NCBI GenBank assembly: GCA_022845955.1
Contig: AP025576.1
Location: 2,170,001 to 2,234,000, forward strand
Reading direction: 5' to 3'
Length of the DNA stretch: 64,000 nt
DNA from: Lachnospiraceae bacterium
GTDB lineage: Bacteria > Bacillota > Clostridia > Lachnospirales > Lachnospiraceae
Numbering within the stretch: position 1 is the stretch's first letter; every line of letters starts with the position of its first letter. Shown here piece by piece: positions 42,492 through 50,479 of this stretch. The notes under the pieces are model-generated. The model was given only the letters and a program-made list of their open reading frames with translations. It did no database searches and had not been told where the DNA came from. Position numbers and translations under genes: made by a program.

Positions 42492-42546
42492 TAGGTACCT
42501 TGTAAATATAACGTATCACTTTATGGATAAAATGTCAAGGTACCTA
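42492..42546 (-). promoter_or_regulatory. CDF promoter flanked by two AGGTACCT boxes
   Basis: TAGGTACCTTG (42492-42502) and CAAGGTACCTA (42536-42546) are exact inverted copies, each with an 8-bp palindrome AGGTACCT, centres 45 bp apart. On the minus strand the upstream box runs into TTGACA (42538-42533), a perfect -35 element for the CDF gene; a -10 would lie between the boxes. The layout suggests a repressor bound at both. Confidence 0.6.
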
Positions 42547-42571
42547 ACTAAAAAGAAAAAAGGACAGGGAT

Positions 42572-42976
42572 GTGTACGAGATGCGGGAAGAAGAAATGGC
42601 AGGAATAAAGAAGGAGTCTTTTCGGTTATTTTATGGGGGAGGGGAACTATGGATTGAGCATCTGGACGGAATTCATGAGGCAACAGATGCGGCTATCCTG
42701 AAACTGCGGGAAGATTATGCAAGGCTTAAACGGCCGTCAATGCCCGGAGCCGTAGCTGTCAATCTGGAAGGAACCCGTGTGAACGCCCCGCTTATAACGG
42801 AAATTGCCCGGCTATTTATGAGCGGGGAGAAGAGGATTACGAGAGTTGCCTTTGTAGGAGTGGGAAGAGCGGAAAAGAAGGCGTTGAAAAAGGCCCTCTC
42901 GAAAAGCGGGTTTGTCATAGCCTTTAGGGAAGATTTTGAAAAAGCAAAGGAATGGCTGTTATCCGGCGGCAGCTGA
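42572..42976 (+). CDS. Small STAS-like protein
   Basis: A 134-residue cytoplasmic protein with alternating strands and helices, including GAVAVNLEGTRVNAPLITEI and RVAFVGVGRAEKKALKKAL. The pattern is that of a STAS-like fold (anti-sigma-antagonist type), but the phospho-acceptor motif cannot be identified. The start is uncertain: GTG at 42572, ATG at 42581 or ATG at 42596, none with a strong ribosome binding site. It is divergent from the metal-efflux gene and 149 bases upstream of a two-component system. Confidence 0.55.
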   Translation: MYEMREEEMAGIKKESFRLFYGGGELWIEHLDGIHEATDAAILKLREDYARLKRPSMPGAVAVNLEGTRVNAPLITEIARLFMSGEKRITRVAFVGVGRAEKKALKKALSKSGFVIAFREDFEKAKEWLLSGGS

Positions 42977-43063
42977 TCGTTCGGTATCTATGGAAAGCGG
43001 TCTTGCAATCCGGAAATAATATGCGAAGGAGAGCAGGGAAGAGGCCTTTTGCCTTTCCGGGTG

Positions 43064-43080
43064 TTAACAACTTATTTACA
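43064..43080 (+). promoter_or_regulatory. Phased repeats upstream of the response regulator
   Basis: TTAACA (43064-43069) and TTTACA (43075-43080) are 11 bp apart, the spacing used by PhoB/OmpR-type regulators. The stretch TAACAACTTATT (43065-43076) is repeated exactly at 45172-45183, upstream of the gene after the kinase. Confidence 0.55.
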
Positions 43081-43124
43081 TGGATCCGTTATCATAGAAA
43101 AAAAGGAACAAAGGCGGTAATCCT

Positions 43125-43790
43125 ATGGCAAGAATACTGGTGGTAGAAGACGATAAACGTCTGAATATATTAATATGCAGCAATTTGAGCCTGGTAGGCC
43201 ATTCCTGCGAAAGTCTGTACGACGGTCCGGCTGTATATGAAAGGCTCTGTGAGCGGCAATATGATCTGATAATCCTGGATGTAATGCTTCCGGGGATGGA
43301 CGGCTTTGAAGTGCTGGACAGCCTGGAGGATCCCCATCCGCCTGTTATCTTCCTCACTGCGAAATCCGATCTGAAGGACCGGGTAAAGGGGCTGCGCCTG
43401 GGGGCGGAGGATTACATTGTCAAGCCATTTGAACTCCTGGAGCTGCAGGCCCGTGTGGATGTGGTTCTGCGCAGGTTCCATAAAACGGAAAAGATCTTCC
43501 TTATCGGGGATGTAAAGGTTGATTTTGAGGCACGGGCGGTCTATAAAGGCGGCAGACCTGTGGACTGTGCACCCAAGGAATTTGATTTGCTGGAAATCCT
43601 CATCCGCAATAGGAATATCGCGTTGTCCCGGGACAAGCTGAAGGCGCTGGTCTGGGGATACGAATATGCGGGGGAAACACGGACGGTGGATGTGCATATC
43701 CAGCGGATCAGAAGCAAACTGGGGCTGGAGGATTATATCAGGACCGTATATAAAATCGGGTACCGATTGGAGATTTCCAATGAAAATTAG
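43125..43790 (+). CDS. OmpR-family response regulator
   Basis: A 221-residue regulator. Receiver: VVEDDKRLN, phospho-acceptor Asp in LIILDVMLPGMDG, and K in YIVKPFELLEL; winged helix with CAPKEFDLLEILIRNRNIAL and TRTVDVHIQRIRSKLG. GGCGGTAATCCT precedes the ATG. It overlaps the kinase start by 11 bases. Phased repeats lie in front of this gene and in front of the third gene, so it probably activates both. Confidence 0.93.
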   Translation: MARILVVEDDKRLNILICSNLSLVGHSCESLYDGPAVYERLCERQYDLIILDVMLPGMDGFEVLDSLEDPHPPVIFLTAKSDLKDRVKGLRLGAEDYIVKPFELLELQARVDVVLRRFHKTEKIFLIGDVKVDFEARAVYKGGRPVDCAPKEFDLLEILIRNRNIALSRDKLKALVWGYEYAGETRTVDVHIQRIRSKLGLEDYIRTVYKIGYRLEISNEN

Positions 43791-45174
43791 GACATTTACA
43801 GTGACGTTTCTCCTTTTTCTCACCGTTTTTTTTACCAGCCTTACGCTCATTTCCGCCCTCTTTTTCCGGATGCAGGTGGAAACCGCCATGGAGCGGGGAG
43901 GAAACGAACATTATCTGATATCCTCCTCCATGGGGAAGGAACTGAAAAGCCTGATGGAAAGAGGGGCAAAAAAAGAAGAGGTGATACAATATCTGTTTAC
44001 TTATTATTCGGAGCATTATGCCAGACAAAAGGGATATCTTGAAATATTTCAGGGAAACGAAATGCGCTGCAGCAGCTTCCCCTTTCCCTGGAAGGGAAAG
44101 TTGTATTCGGATAACGGGGAAAATGACAGAACGGCGGTCCTGAAACGTCTGGACGGAAAAGAGTATATTATTGTGACCGGTTATTTTCCCCATACAAAGC
44201 AGGAATATAAAATCCAGTATATTTCGGATATTACCTCCATGATAGGGATGTGGGAAAAGCTGCGCAACACGCTGCTGGTGATTGGAACAGGCTTTTCCGC
44301 ATTGGCGGGGGTGCTGCTTCTGCTTCTTCTTAATCTCACCTTCCGGCCTTTTTCCCAGGTGGTGGCAGCCTCCGGGGAAATCGCCGGGGGCAATTATGAA
44401 AAAAGGATACCAGTGCCCGGTAACCGGGAACTGGCCGTGATGGCGGACAGCTTCAACGATATGGCCCAAAAGGTACAGGAGGCCGTGACAAAGCTTTCCC
44501 GGGACGCCAGACAAAAACAGCAGTTCATAGATAATTTTTCCCATGAAATACGTACCCCTCTCACCTCCGTCTGCGGCTTTGCGGAATATATGCAGAAATC
44601 CGTATTAAGTGAAGAAGAACGGATAACCATGGCAGGGTATATCATTGAGGACAGCCGGTATATCCTGAATATTGCGGACCGGCTTCTGACACTGGCAACC
44701 CTGACCAACGGCTCCTGTGAAAAGAAAAAATGCCTCATACAGGAACTGTTTGACGGAGCCCAAAAGCTGCTTCACAAGAGGCTGGAGGAGAAAAAAATCC
44801 GGCTTTTATGGGAAGACGACTGCGGCTGTCTGTATGGAGATGAGGATCTGCTGCAGAGCCTTCTTGTAAACCTTACCAATAATGCCGCAGATGCCTGCAG
44901 CTGCGGCAGCACTGTCCGCTGGCATGCATACCGGGAAGGGGATAAAGCGATCCTTTCCGTATCGGATCAGGGGAAGGGGATCCCGGCAGACCAGCTGGAT
45001 AAGATAAGAGAACCTTTTTACCGGGTGGATCCGTCCCGGAACAGGGAGTCTGGAAACGCGGGCCTGGGACTTGCCATATGCCGCCAGATTGCGGAATGCC
45101 ACGGCGCGGAAATGATATTTGAGTCAAAGGTTCAGGTCGGGACTACCGTTAAAGTAATATTTACATTGCCGTAA
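43780..45174 (+). CDS. Sensor histidine kinase with HAMP domain
   Basis: A 464-residue kinase. Helix one (about 8-27), an outside sensor loop of roughly 120 residues, helix two (161-182), HAMP, the H-box FIDNFSHEIRTPLTSVCGFA, then the ATPase core with NLTNNAADACSCGS, SVSDQGKGIPADQL and GNAGLGLAICRQIA. The ATG at 43780 lies inside the end of the regulator gene after GGAG. The last codons and the stop overlap the phased repeats that precede the next gene. Confidence 0.92.
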   Translation: MKIRTFTVTFLLFLTVFFTSLTLISALFFRMQVETAMERGGNEHYLISSSMGKELKSLMERGAKKEEVIQYLFTYYSEHYARQKGYLEIFQGNEMRCSSFPFPWKGKLYSDNGENDRTAVLKRLDGKEYIIVTGYFPHTKQEYKIQYISDITSMIGMWEKLRNTLLVIGTGFSALAGVLLLLLLNLTFRPFSQVVAASGEIAGGNYEKRIPVPGNRELAVMADSFNDMAQKVQEAVTKLSRDARQKQQFIDNFSHEIRTPLTSVCGFAEYMQKSVLSEEERITMAGYIIEDSRYILNIADRLLTLATLTNGSCEKKKCLIQELFDGAQKLLHKRLEEKKIRLLWEDDCGCLYGDEDLLQSLLVNLTNNAADACSCGSTVRWHAYREGDKAILSVSDQGKGIPADQLDKIREPFYRVDPSRNRESGNAGLGLAICRQIAECHGAEMIFESKVQVGTTVKVIFTLP

Positions 45175-45187
45175 CAACTTATTGACC
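45160..45187 (+). promoter_or_regulatory. Three phased 11-bp repeats upstream of the exported protein
   Basis: TTTACA (45160-45165), GTAACA (45171-45176) and TTGACC (45182-45187) stand at exact 11-bp steps across the kinase stop codon. TATACT (45208-45213) follows as a possible -10. The centre shares TAACAACTTATT with the site at 43065, consistent with control by the adjacent response regulator. Confidence 0.6.
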
Positions 45188-45305
45188 GTTTCTTGCAAAC
45201 GCTGTTTTATACTGCGTTTATCAGAAGGGACAAAAAGCATAAAACGTAGCCACGAGGTACAAACCGGCTATGTCCCCTCTTAAAAACAGAAAGGAGTTTT
45301 TACGG

Positions 45306-46205
45306 ATGAGAGAGAAAAAGCGCAGGAAAAAAGGAATTTACAGAGGGCTGCTTGCGGGAGGGCTTGCGTTATGCCTGTTTGGAGGAGGCTTTGCAGCCGT
45401 TAACCGCTATGTATTTGCGGCCGCCCATGACAAGCCGGTAAAGCTGCAGGCATCCTGGCAGGAACCGGCAGCCGCGGCGCCTCAGGCAGTGGGGTATACG
45501 AAAGCAGACTATAAAGTGCAGGTGGATCCGATGTATCATGCCTCCAATTCCAACGCTGTTTCGGCGGAGGAAGCAGCGGAAATCGGTGCCCGTTATCTAT
45601 GGGAGGTGTTCGGTGTTGATTTGAAAGGCTGTACGCTATATATGTATTATTTCATGGATCCTTCCCGTGCAATCGGTTATTGGTACGGGGATGTGATTAC
45701 CGAAGGCGGAGACAGGCACAAAGCGCCCTATCGATTCGGTATCGAGGCGGTTTCCGGTGAACCGGAATCCATCATTCGCCAGGATTTCCCGGCGGAAGGC
45801 AAGGAAACCATTCTTTTCAAGGAAGAGAAAATAGAGGAATACTACCGGGCTAACAGCGACGAATTCAATGAACTTGCCAAAACCTACGCCCGAAAGCTGC
45901 TGTCTGCAGAACCCGTAAAAGCTGAATTCCTGACAACAGCGGCGCTGTTGGCGCCGGGATATGATTACGAAATACCGGAGGGGGCGGTTATGACCATGGA
46001 ACCGGAGGAAAAGACTGCCGATCCGGATGTTATCCTGGTTCCCTGGGGAGAAGAAATACCGGCTTCCTATGTTTATATAACGATTCTGGTTACGGATGCG
46101 GGCGGGAATCAGGTGCAGGTGGAAATCGACCGGTCGGACAAATCCCTGGTATCCCTGTCGAAAGAGTATAAGGGAGTGGATTATGATCCGAATAGTGTGG
46201 GATAA
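45306..46205 (+). CDS. Exported protein of a two-component operon
   Basis: A 299-residue protein with a strongly basic N terminus (MREKKRRKKG), one hydrophobic helix (residues 12-38) and an outside domain. The ATG at 45306 follows AAAGGAG rather than the earlier in-frame start. The outside part has AVSAEEAAEIGARYLWEVFG and a strand-rich middle (SRAIGYWYGDVITEGG) like PepSY/YPEB-type folded domains, but I cannot assign a family. It is probably the target of the preceding regulator and kinase and may be part of envelope homeostasis. A leader hairpin (45244-45251 with 45266-45273) lies between promoter and start. Confidence 0.65.
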   Translation: MREKKRRKKGIYRGLLAGGLALCLFGGGFAAVNRYVFAAAHDKPVKLQASWQEPAAAAPQAVGYTKADYKVQVDPMYHASNSNAVSAEEAAEIGARYLWEVFGVDLKGCTLYMYYFMDPSRAIGYWYGDVITEGGDRHKAPYRFGIEAVSGEPESIIRQDFPAEGKETILFKEEKIEEYYRANSDEFNELAKTYARKLLSAEPVKAEFLTTAALLAPGYDYEIPEGAVMTMEPEEKTADPDVILVPWGEEIPASYVYITILVTDAGGNQVQVEIDRSDKSLVSLSKEYKGVDYDPNSVG

Positions 46206-46230
46206 CCGGCCGTGCAGGTAAGAATAATTT

Positions 46231-46271
46231 TCTAATGCGACAGCCAGGTGTCACATTAGATATGTTATAAT
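46231..46271 (+). promoter_or_regulatory. Promoter with dyad upstream of the YciI-like gene
   Basis: TCTAATGCGACA (46231-46242) and TGTCACATTAGA (46249-46260) form a 12-base dyad with one mismatch and a six-base centre. TATAAT (46266-46271) follows five bases later. The dyad covers the -35 position, where no good -35 box is seen, so an activator or repressor is expected. Confidence 0.55.
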
Positions 46272-46295
46272 TCTCCTAAAAAAAGGAGAAAAAGA

Positions 46296-46601
46296 ATGGA
46301 CAGATGGCTCTATGTAGTATTTCTTGAAAAAAACAAAACGTACAACAAGGTTACCAAAGCGGTAATTGAACGGCATGTAGCAAACTTAAAGTGCCTGGAT
46401 GACAAAGGTTTTCTGGAGCTGTGCGGAGTATTTAAAGGCTATACCGGCGTTGCCGGTATGTATATTATCAGGGCAAAAAGCTATGAAGAGGCCGAAAGCC
46501 TTTGTAAGCTGGAACCCCTTGTCCTGGAGGGATACGCCACATATAAACTGAAAGCATTGCAAGTGGCTGACAGAGAAAATAACTATTTACTGCCTTTCTG
46601 A
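46296..46601 (+). CDS. YciI-like small protein
   Basis: A 101-residue protein of the YciI/ferredoxin-like fold: it begins MDRWLYVVFLEKNKTYNKVT and has the helix YNKVTKAVIERHVANLKCLD with the conserved His, followed by the IIRAKSYEEAESLCKLEPLV pattern seen in YciI proteins. The catalytic role of this family is poorly known. AAAAGGAGAAAAAG precedes the ATG. It has its own dyad-controlled promoter and terminator, so it is a single-gene unit. Confidence 0.75.
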   Translation: MDRWLYVVFLEKNKTYNKVTKAVIERHVANLKCLDDKGFLELCGVFKGYTGVAGMYIIRAKSYEEAESLCKLEPLVLEGYATYKLKALQVADRENNYLLPF

Positions 46602-46611
46602 GGAGAACAAA

Positions 46612-46670
46612 AAATCCTCCCTGTTGGAAAGCAAGACTGCGGCAACGTTGATTTCTAACAGGGAGGATTT
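46612..46670 (+). terminator. Long inverted repeat after the YciI-like gene
   Basis: Arms 46612-46630 and 46652-46670 pair over 19 bases with one G-U, starting AAATCCTCCCTGTT on the left. The loop is 21 bases. The right arm ends GGATTT and is followed by AATTCTG, so the U-run is short. It is a terminator or a small palindromic element. Confidence 0.6.
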
Positions 46671-46909
46671 AATTCTGTTCGGAAGCTGTTAAAGATCCGA
46701 CTTCACTGGCACATCCTTATTTATAGTTCTTCTTACCGATCGGATAGCCGGTTTGAAATACTTCGGCCAGAAACAACGGGCATTTGGATTGGCAGATTCC
46801 AATGCCGTTCTGCCAATAAGTCCGTTACGGCATGTTGTTATGTAATATACCCTGTTACCGGCGCTTTCCAGGCTTATACCCCGGAAAGCGAACAAACAAA
46901 TATATTTCC
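46671..46909. other. Intergenic stretch with a secondary hairpin
   Basis: About 240 bases without a supported gene. TTGGCAGA (46789-46796) and TCTGCCAA (46809-46816) form a small stem. A 68-residue minus-strand frame (46689-46895) is not supported by a ribosome binding site and has an unusual composition. Confidence 0.4.
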
Positions 46910-47812
46910 TTACCAGAAATCCTCCGTATCCGCCAGAATATCCCCGGTGGGCAGAAGCGTTGCCTCATATATATTCCGGCCCGTCTTTTTCAGGTAATGC
47001 CGGATCAGGGCGTATCCGCAGGCATATCCGGCACAGTAGGGCATTCCCACAGGAATACCGCCCCGCAGGGCCATAATATCGTCGCCGTACAGATACGAGG
47101 ACAATACCGGAAAGTCCTTTTCCTGTAAATGGGCTTTAATGGCTGGTTTAATGGTGTTCTGTAATACCTCTGCCGGGGTGTTTTTTACCCATATACCTAT
47201 GTTATCTTCTCCGAACAGATATGCCGCAAAGTTTTCCGCAAGACCTTCGGATACCAGCATATCGGCCAGGGTAACGGCGGGACTCCACTGCATAAACTGC
47301 CATCTGACATTATGGTTTGTTTCATGGGCCAAAGCCACCGGCAGCATTTGCAGGGAGTGTTCCCTGGGAATAATCGTGCCGAAAATATAGCCGGGAATAC
47401 CGCCGTCCCCGCAGTAATCGCCGGTCATCCGGGACATGGGATTACCGGGATCGTTAAGAAGAACGGTAAATAAATAATCCTGTACCGGAAGCCGGATGCC
47501 ATGCTCCTCAAAGCCGTTGAGTGATGTACGGATACTGTTTTCGCAGGCGTTCCAGAAAGCGTTGCTGCTGATTTTATCGATTTCCGGCAGAAGCGCCTCC
47601 GTAATCCCGGACGGTGCATAACCTCCGTTCATGCGGCTTACCGACACCACATCGCAGCCGCCGTCCTCCGCCTGCAACGGTATTCCGATACAATTCCATT
47701 TGTAAGCGAAGGGTTTCATAAGCTCATAACGGTAGATCGTTTCTTTATCTTTCTCAGATGCTGCCGCCATCCGGCGGTACAGCACATCGGAGCGGATCGC
47801 TTTTATATTCAT
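46910..47812 (-). CDS. DUF2268-family putative zinc protease
   Basis: A 300-residue cytoplasmic protein. The ATG at 47812 follows GAAATGAGGA; the longer frame has no ribosome binding site. The metal-binding pentad HETNH (in LPVALAHETNHNVRWQFM) and a downstream Glu in LVSEGLAENFAAYLFG match the zincin arrangement of DUF2268 proteins, which are predicted Zn-dependent proteases. Substrate unknown. A MerR-type promoter precedes it, but no MerR gene is in the window. Confidence 0.88.
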   Translation of the reverse strand: MNIKAIRSDVLYRRMAAASEKDKETIYRYELMKPFAYKWNCIGIPLQAEDGGCDVVSVSRMNGGYAPSGITEALLPEIDKISSNAFWNACENSIRTSLNGFEEHGIRLPVQDYLFTVLLNDPGNPMSRMTGDYCGDGGIPGYIFGTIIPREHSLQMLPVALAHETNHNVRWQFMQWSPAVTLADMLVSEGLAENFAAYLFGEDNIGIWVKNTPAEVLQNTIKPAIKAHLQEKDFPVLSSYLYGDDIMALRGGIPVGMPYCAGYACGYALIRHYLKKTGRNIYEATLLPTGDILADTEDFW

Positions 47813-47863
47813 AATCAAATCCTCATTTCCTTCATTTTTAGATAGGGTTCGAACCACAGGCAT

Positions 47864-47894
47864 AGCTTACACTATGACGCCGCGTCAAAGTCAA
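47864..47894 (-). promoter_or_regulatory. MerR-type promoter of the DUF2268 gene
   Basis: On the minus strand, TTGACT (47894-47889) and TAAGCT (47869-47864) are separated by 19 bases, the over-long spacer typical of MerR-controlled promoters. The spacer contains the perfect dyad TGACG-CGG-CGTCA (47887-47875). MerR proteins bind such dyads and untwist the spacer upon activation. Confidence 0.7.
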
Positions 47895-47931
47895 TACCAG
47901 CCGCTGGATATAGAAAAAAGTTGGAGCCGCC

Positions 47932-48015
47932 ATGGTTTCCCCGACTGCCATCCTGGGGCAGTTACAGGTTTTGGAAAAATATTTGTATGAAATGGTAAGA
48001 ACGGACACATATTAA
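47932..48015 (+). CDS. Possible 27-residue peptide before murQ
   Basis: An ATG frame reading MVSPTAILGQLQVLEKYLYE and ending in Tyr before TAA, with GGAG eight bases before the start. It is the only frame between the DUF2268 promoter and murQ. It may be a chance frame or the remnant of a larger gene; nothing similar is recalled. Confidence 0.2.
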   Translation: MVSPTAILGQLQVLEKYLYEMVRTDTY

Positions 48016-48036
48016 GAAAAAAGGAGGCGAAGCGCC

Positions 48037-48951
48037 ATGATTGATTTATCAAAATTAACGACGGAGTCACGCAACCCGGATACCATGAAGCTGGATGAAA
48101 TGACTCCTCTTGAAATAGCCCGGATTATGAACCGGGAAGATACAAAAGCCGTGAAGGCCGTGGAAGAAGTGCTGCCTGAAATCGCCACAGCGATCCAATG
48201 GGCTACAGAGAGTCTGGAAAAGGGGGGACGAATCATCTATCTGGGCGCAGGAACCAGCGGAAGGCTTGGGGTCCTGGATGCGGTGGAATGCCCGCCTACC
48301 TTCGGTGTGGATCCGGGAATGGTGGTTGGCCTGATTGCCGGCGGCCGGAATGCTTTTATGAAAGCGGTGGAAGGGGCGGAGGACAGCCATACCCTGTGTG
48401 AACAGGATTTGAAGGAGCTGGGGCTGACGGAAAAGGATACCGTCATCGGCCTTGCGGCATCGGGGAGAACCCCCTATGTGATATACGGCCTGAAATATGC
48501 CAATTCTATCGGATGCAAAACGGTGGCCATAGCCTGCAACAAAAATTCCGAGGTTGGCAAAGAAGCCCGGATTGCCATTGAGCCGGTGCCCGGGCCGGAG
48601 GTGCTCACCGGTTCCACGCGTCTGAAAGCCGGTACCTGCCAGAAGATGGTGCTGAATATGATATCCACCGCGAGTATGGTTGGGATAGGGAAGGCATATG
48701 AAAACCTGATGGTGGATGTGAAGCAGAGCAATGAAAAGCTGGTGGTGCGGGCGCAGAATATCACCATGGAAGCTACCGGCTGTACGAGAGGAGAAGCGGA
48801 AGCTGCGCTGGCGCAGGCAGGCGGCCATGTGAAAACAGCCGTTACCATGCTGATTATGGGATGCGATGCGGCGCAGGCCCAGGACAAGCTTTCCGGGGCC
48901 GGCGGCAAAATAAAAGAGGCCTTGAAGGAAAACCGGAATCGTATCGGGTGA
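48037..48951 (+). CDS. murQ: N-acetylmuramic acid 6-phosphate etherase
   Basis: MurQ cleaves the lactyl ether of MurNAc-6-phosphate in the cytoplasm, yielding GlcNAc-6-phosphate and D-lactate. The 304-residue protein is of normal length and carries the sugar isomerase fold: [28 protein letters not shown] with the catalytic Glu, [18 protein letters not shown] and [15 protein letters not shown], all close to the E. coli enzyme. AAAAGGAGG precedes the ATG. It is the first gene of the murQ-murP-mupG operon for recycling cell-wall amino sugar. Confidence 0.97.
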   Translation: MIDLSKLTTESRNPDTMKLDEMTPLEIARIMNREDTKAVKAVEEVLPEIATAIQWATESLEKGGRIIYLGAGTSGRLGVLDAVECPPTFGVDPGMVVGLIAGGRNAFMKAVEGAEDSHTLCEQDLKELGLTEKDTVIGLAASGRTPYVIYGLKYANSIGCKTVAIACNKNSEVGKEARIAIEPVPGPEVLTGSTRLKAGTCQKMVLNMISTASMVGIGKAYENLMVDVKQSNEKLVVRAQNITMEATGCTRGEAEAALAQAGGHVKTAVTMLIMGCDAAQAQDKLSGAGGKIKEALKENRNRIG

Positions 48952-48975
48952 ATCGAGGAAAAGGAGAAAGCGAGT

Positions 48976-50421
48976 ATGGATTACAAACAGACAGCAAAGG
49001 AGCTTCTGGTACTCCTGGGAGGCATAGAAAATGTATCCTCCAATGCGGCGTGCATGACAAGGCTCCGCGTGGGTATCAGGAATATGGACAGCGTGGATTT
49101 GGAAGGCGTTAAAAAGCTGGAGGGTGTTCTCGGAGTGGTGGAGAGCGATACCCTGCAGATTGTTTTTGGGCCGGGAAAGGTAAATAAGGTTCTGGAGGCG
49201 TTCTGCGGGTTAACAGGCATTGCCAAGGGCGTGGCGGAGGATCCGGGGGCGGCCCCGAAAAAGAAAGAGGATGTATCCGCAGTGACGGCGGAGAATAAGG
49301 CGAAGCAGAAAGCCAGACATGATAAACCGGTGCAGCGTTTCCTGAAAAAAATAGCAAATATTTTCGTGGCTCTGCTGCCCGGGATCATTGCAGCCGGATT
49401 GATTAACGGGATCTGCAATGTCATCAATGTCTCCACAGGCGGAACCCTGTCGGGCATATGGTGGTATGAGTGCATCCGGACCATGGGGTGGGCACTGTTT
49501 GCATACCTTCCTATTCTGGTCGGTTTCAATGCGGCGAAGGAGTTCGGCGGATCCGGCGTACTCGGCGCGATTGCGGGAGCCATGTCCATTGCCAATCCTG
49601 CCATGCCCCTGCTGGCTGTCTATAAGGATTCCCAGATCCTGCTGCCTTTTACCAACGACGTATTTAATCCGGCGGCGGGAGGGCTTCTGGCAGCGCTGAT
49701 TGCAGGTATGTTCTTTGCTTTTCTGGAAAAAACGATCCGCAGGATCATGCCGGATATCATTGATACCTTCATCAGCCCGCTGCTGGTTCTGATCCTGGGC
49801 GGCCTTGCGGCGCTCCTGGTAATACAGCCTGTGGGGGAAATCCTGACAAACGGGATTTTTACGGTACTCACCTTTGTTTATGCAAAGCTGGGAGTCGTGG
49901 GAGGTTTTATCCTTTCAGCCGGCTTCCTGCCCCTGGTGTCGGTGGGACTTCACCAGGCGCTCACACCGATCCATGCCATGCTCAATGATCCGGCCGGGGC
50001 GACCGGCGGTATCAATTATCTGCTTCCCATGCTTATGATGGCAGGAGGCGGTCAGGTCGGCGCAGGAGTGGCCCTGTATATAAAAACCGGAAATAAGAAG
50101 CTGAAAGGGTATATCAGGGATTCCATACCGGTTGGAATCCTGGGGATCGGGGAACCCATGATGTATGCGGTAACTCTGCCCCTGGGACGTTCTTTCCTGA
50201 CGGCCTGCATCGGTTCGGGTTTTGGCGGCGCGGCGGCAGCCCTGTTCCATCTGGGTGCCATATCCCAGGGTGTTTCCGGCTTGTTCGGCTTGTTGATCAT
50301 GCAGCCGGGACAACAGTTTACGTTTCTTATTTCCATGCTGATAGCCTATGTGGGTGGGTTTCTGGTAACCTATTTCTTTGGTGTGGATGAAGATCGGATC
50401 AACGAAGTCTACGGAGAATGA
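48976..50421 (+). CDS. murP: PTS EIIBC component for MurNAc
   Basis: A 481-residue PTS permease. Residues 1-80 are the EIIB domain with phospho-acceptor Cys in SNAACMTRLRVGI; a charged linker (residues 85-115) is followed by the EIIC domain with about ten helices (GLINGICNVINVSTGGTLSG, LVSVGLHQALTPIHAML, GILGIGEPMMYAVTLPLG). It takes up MurNAc with phosphorylation. There is no EIIA domain and no crr-like gene in the window, so it must use a glucose-type EIIA from elsewhere, as E. coli MurP does. 25 bases after murQ. Confidence 0.93.
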   Translation: MDYKQTAKELLVLLGGIENVSSNAACMTRLRVGIRNMDSVDLEGVKKLEGVLGVVESDTLQIVFGPGKVNKVLEAFCGLTGIAKGVAEDPGAAPKKKEDVSAVTAENKAKQKARHDKPVQRFLKKIANIFVALLPGIIAAGLINGICNVINVSTGGTLSGIWWYECIRTMGWALFAYLPILVGFNAAKEFGGSGVLGAIAGAMSIANPAMPLLAVYKDSQILLPFTNDVFNPAAGGLLAALIAGMFFAFLEKTIRRIMPDIIDTFISPLLVLILGGLAALLVIQPVGEILTNGIFTVLTFVYAKLGVVGGFILSAGFLPLVSVGLHQALTPIHAMLNDPAGATGGINYLLPMLMMAGGGQVGAGVALYIKTGNKKLKGYIRDSIPVGILGIGEPMMYAVTLPLGRSFLTACIGSGFGGAAAALFHLGAISQGVSGLFGLLIMQPGQQFTFLISMLIAYVGGFLVTYFFGVDEDRINEVYGE

Positions 50422-50479
50422 GCCATACCGCATAAAAAAGAATGCAGTGACGTGCCGGCGGGTACAGAAGGGAGCAGAT

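Noticed and set aside
45244..45273. Riboswitch in the leader of the exported protein gene
   Set aside because: There is one 8-bp stem with a 14-base loop containing ACGAGGTACAAACC, but it does not match the guanidine, cyclic-di-GMP or other riboswitch cores I know.
46231..46260. CRP-type site in the dyad before the YciI-like gene
   Set aside because: The TGNGA and TCACA-like parts are separated by ten bases rather than six, so it does not fit the CRP pattern.
46689..46895. 68-residue minus-strand protein
   Set aside because: No ribosome binding site, no recognisable motif and an unusual composition; it overlaps a small hairpin.
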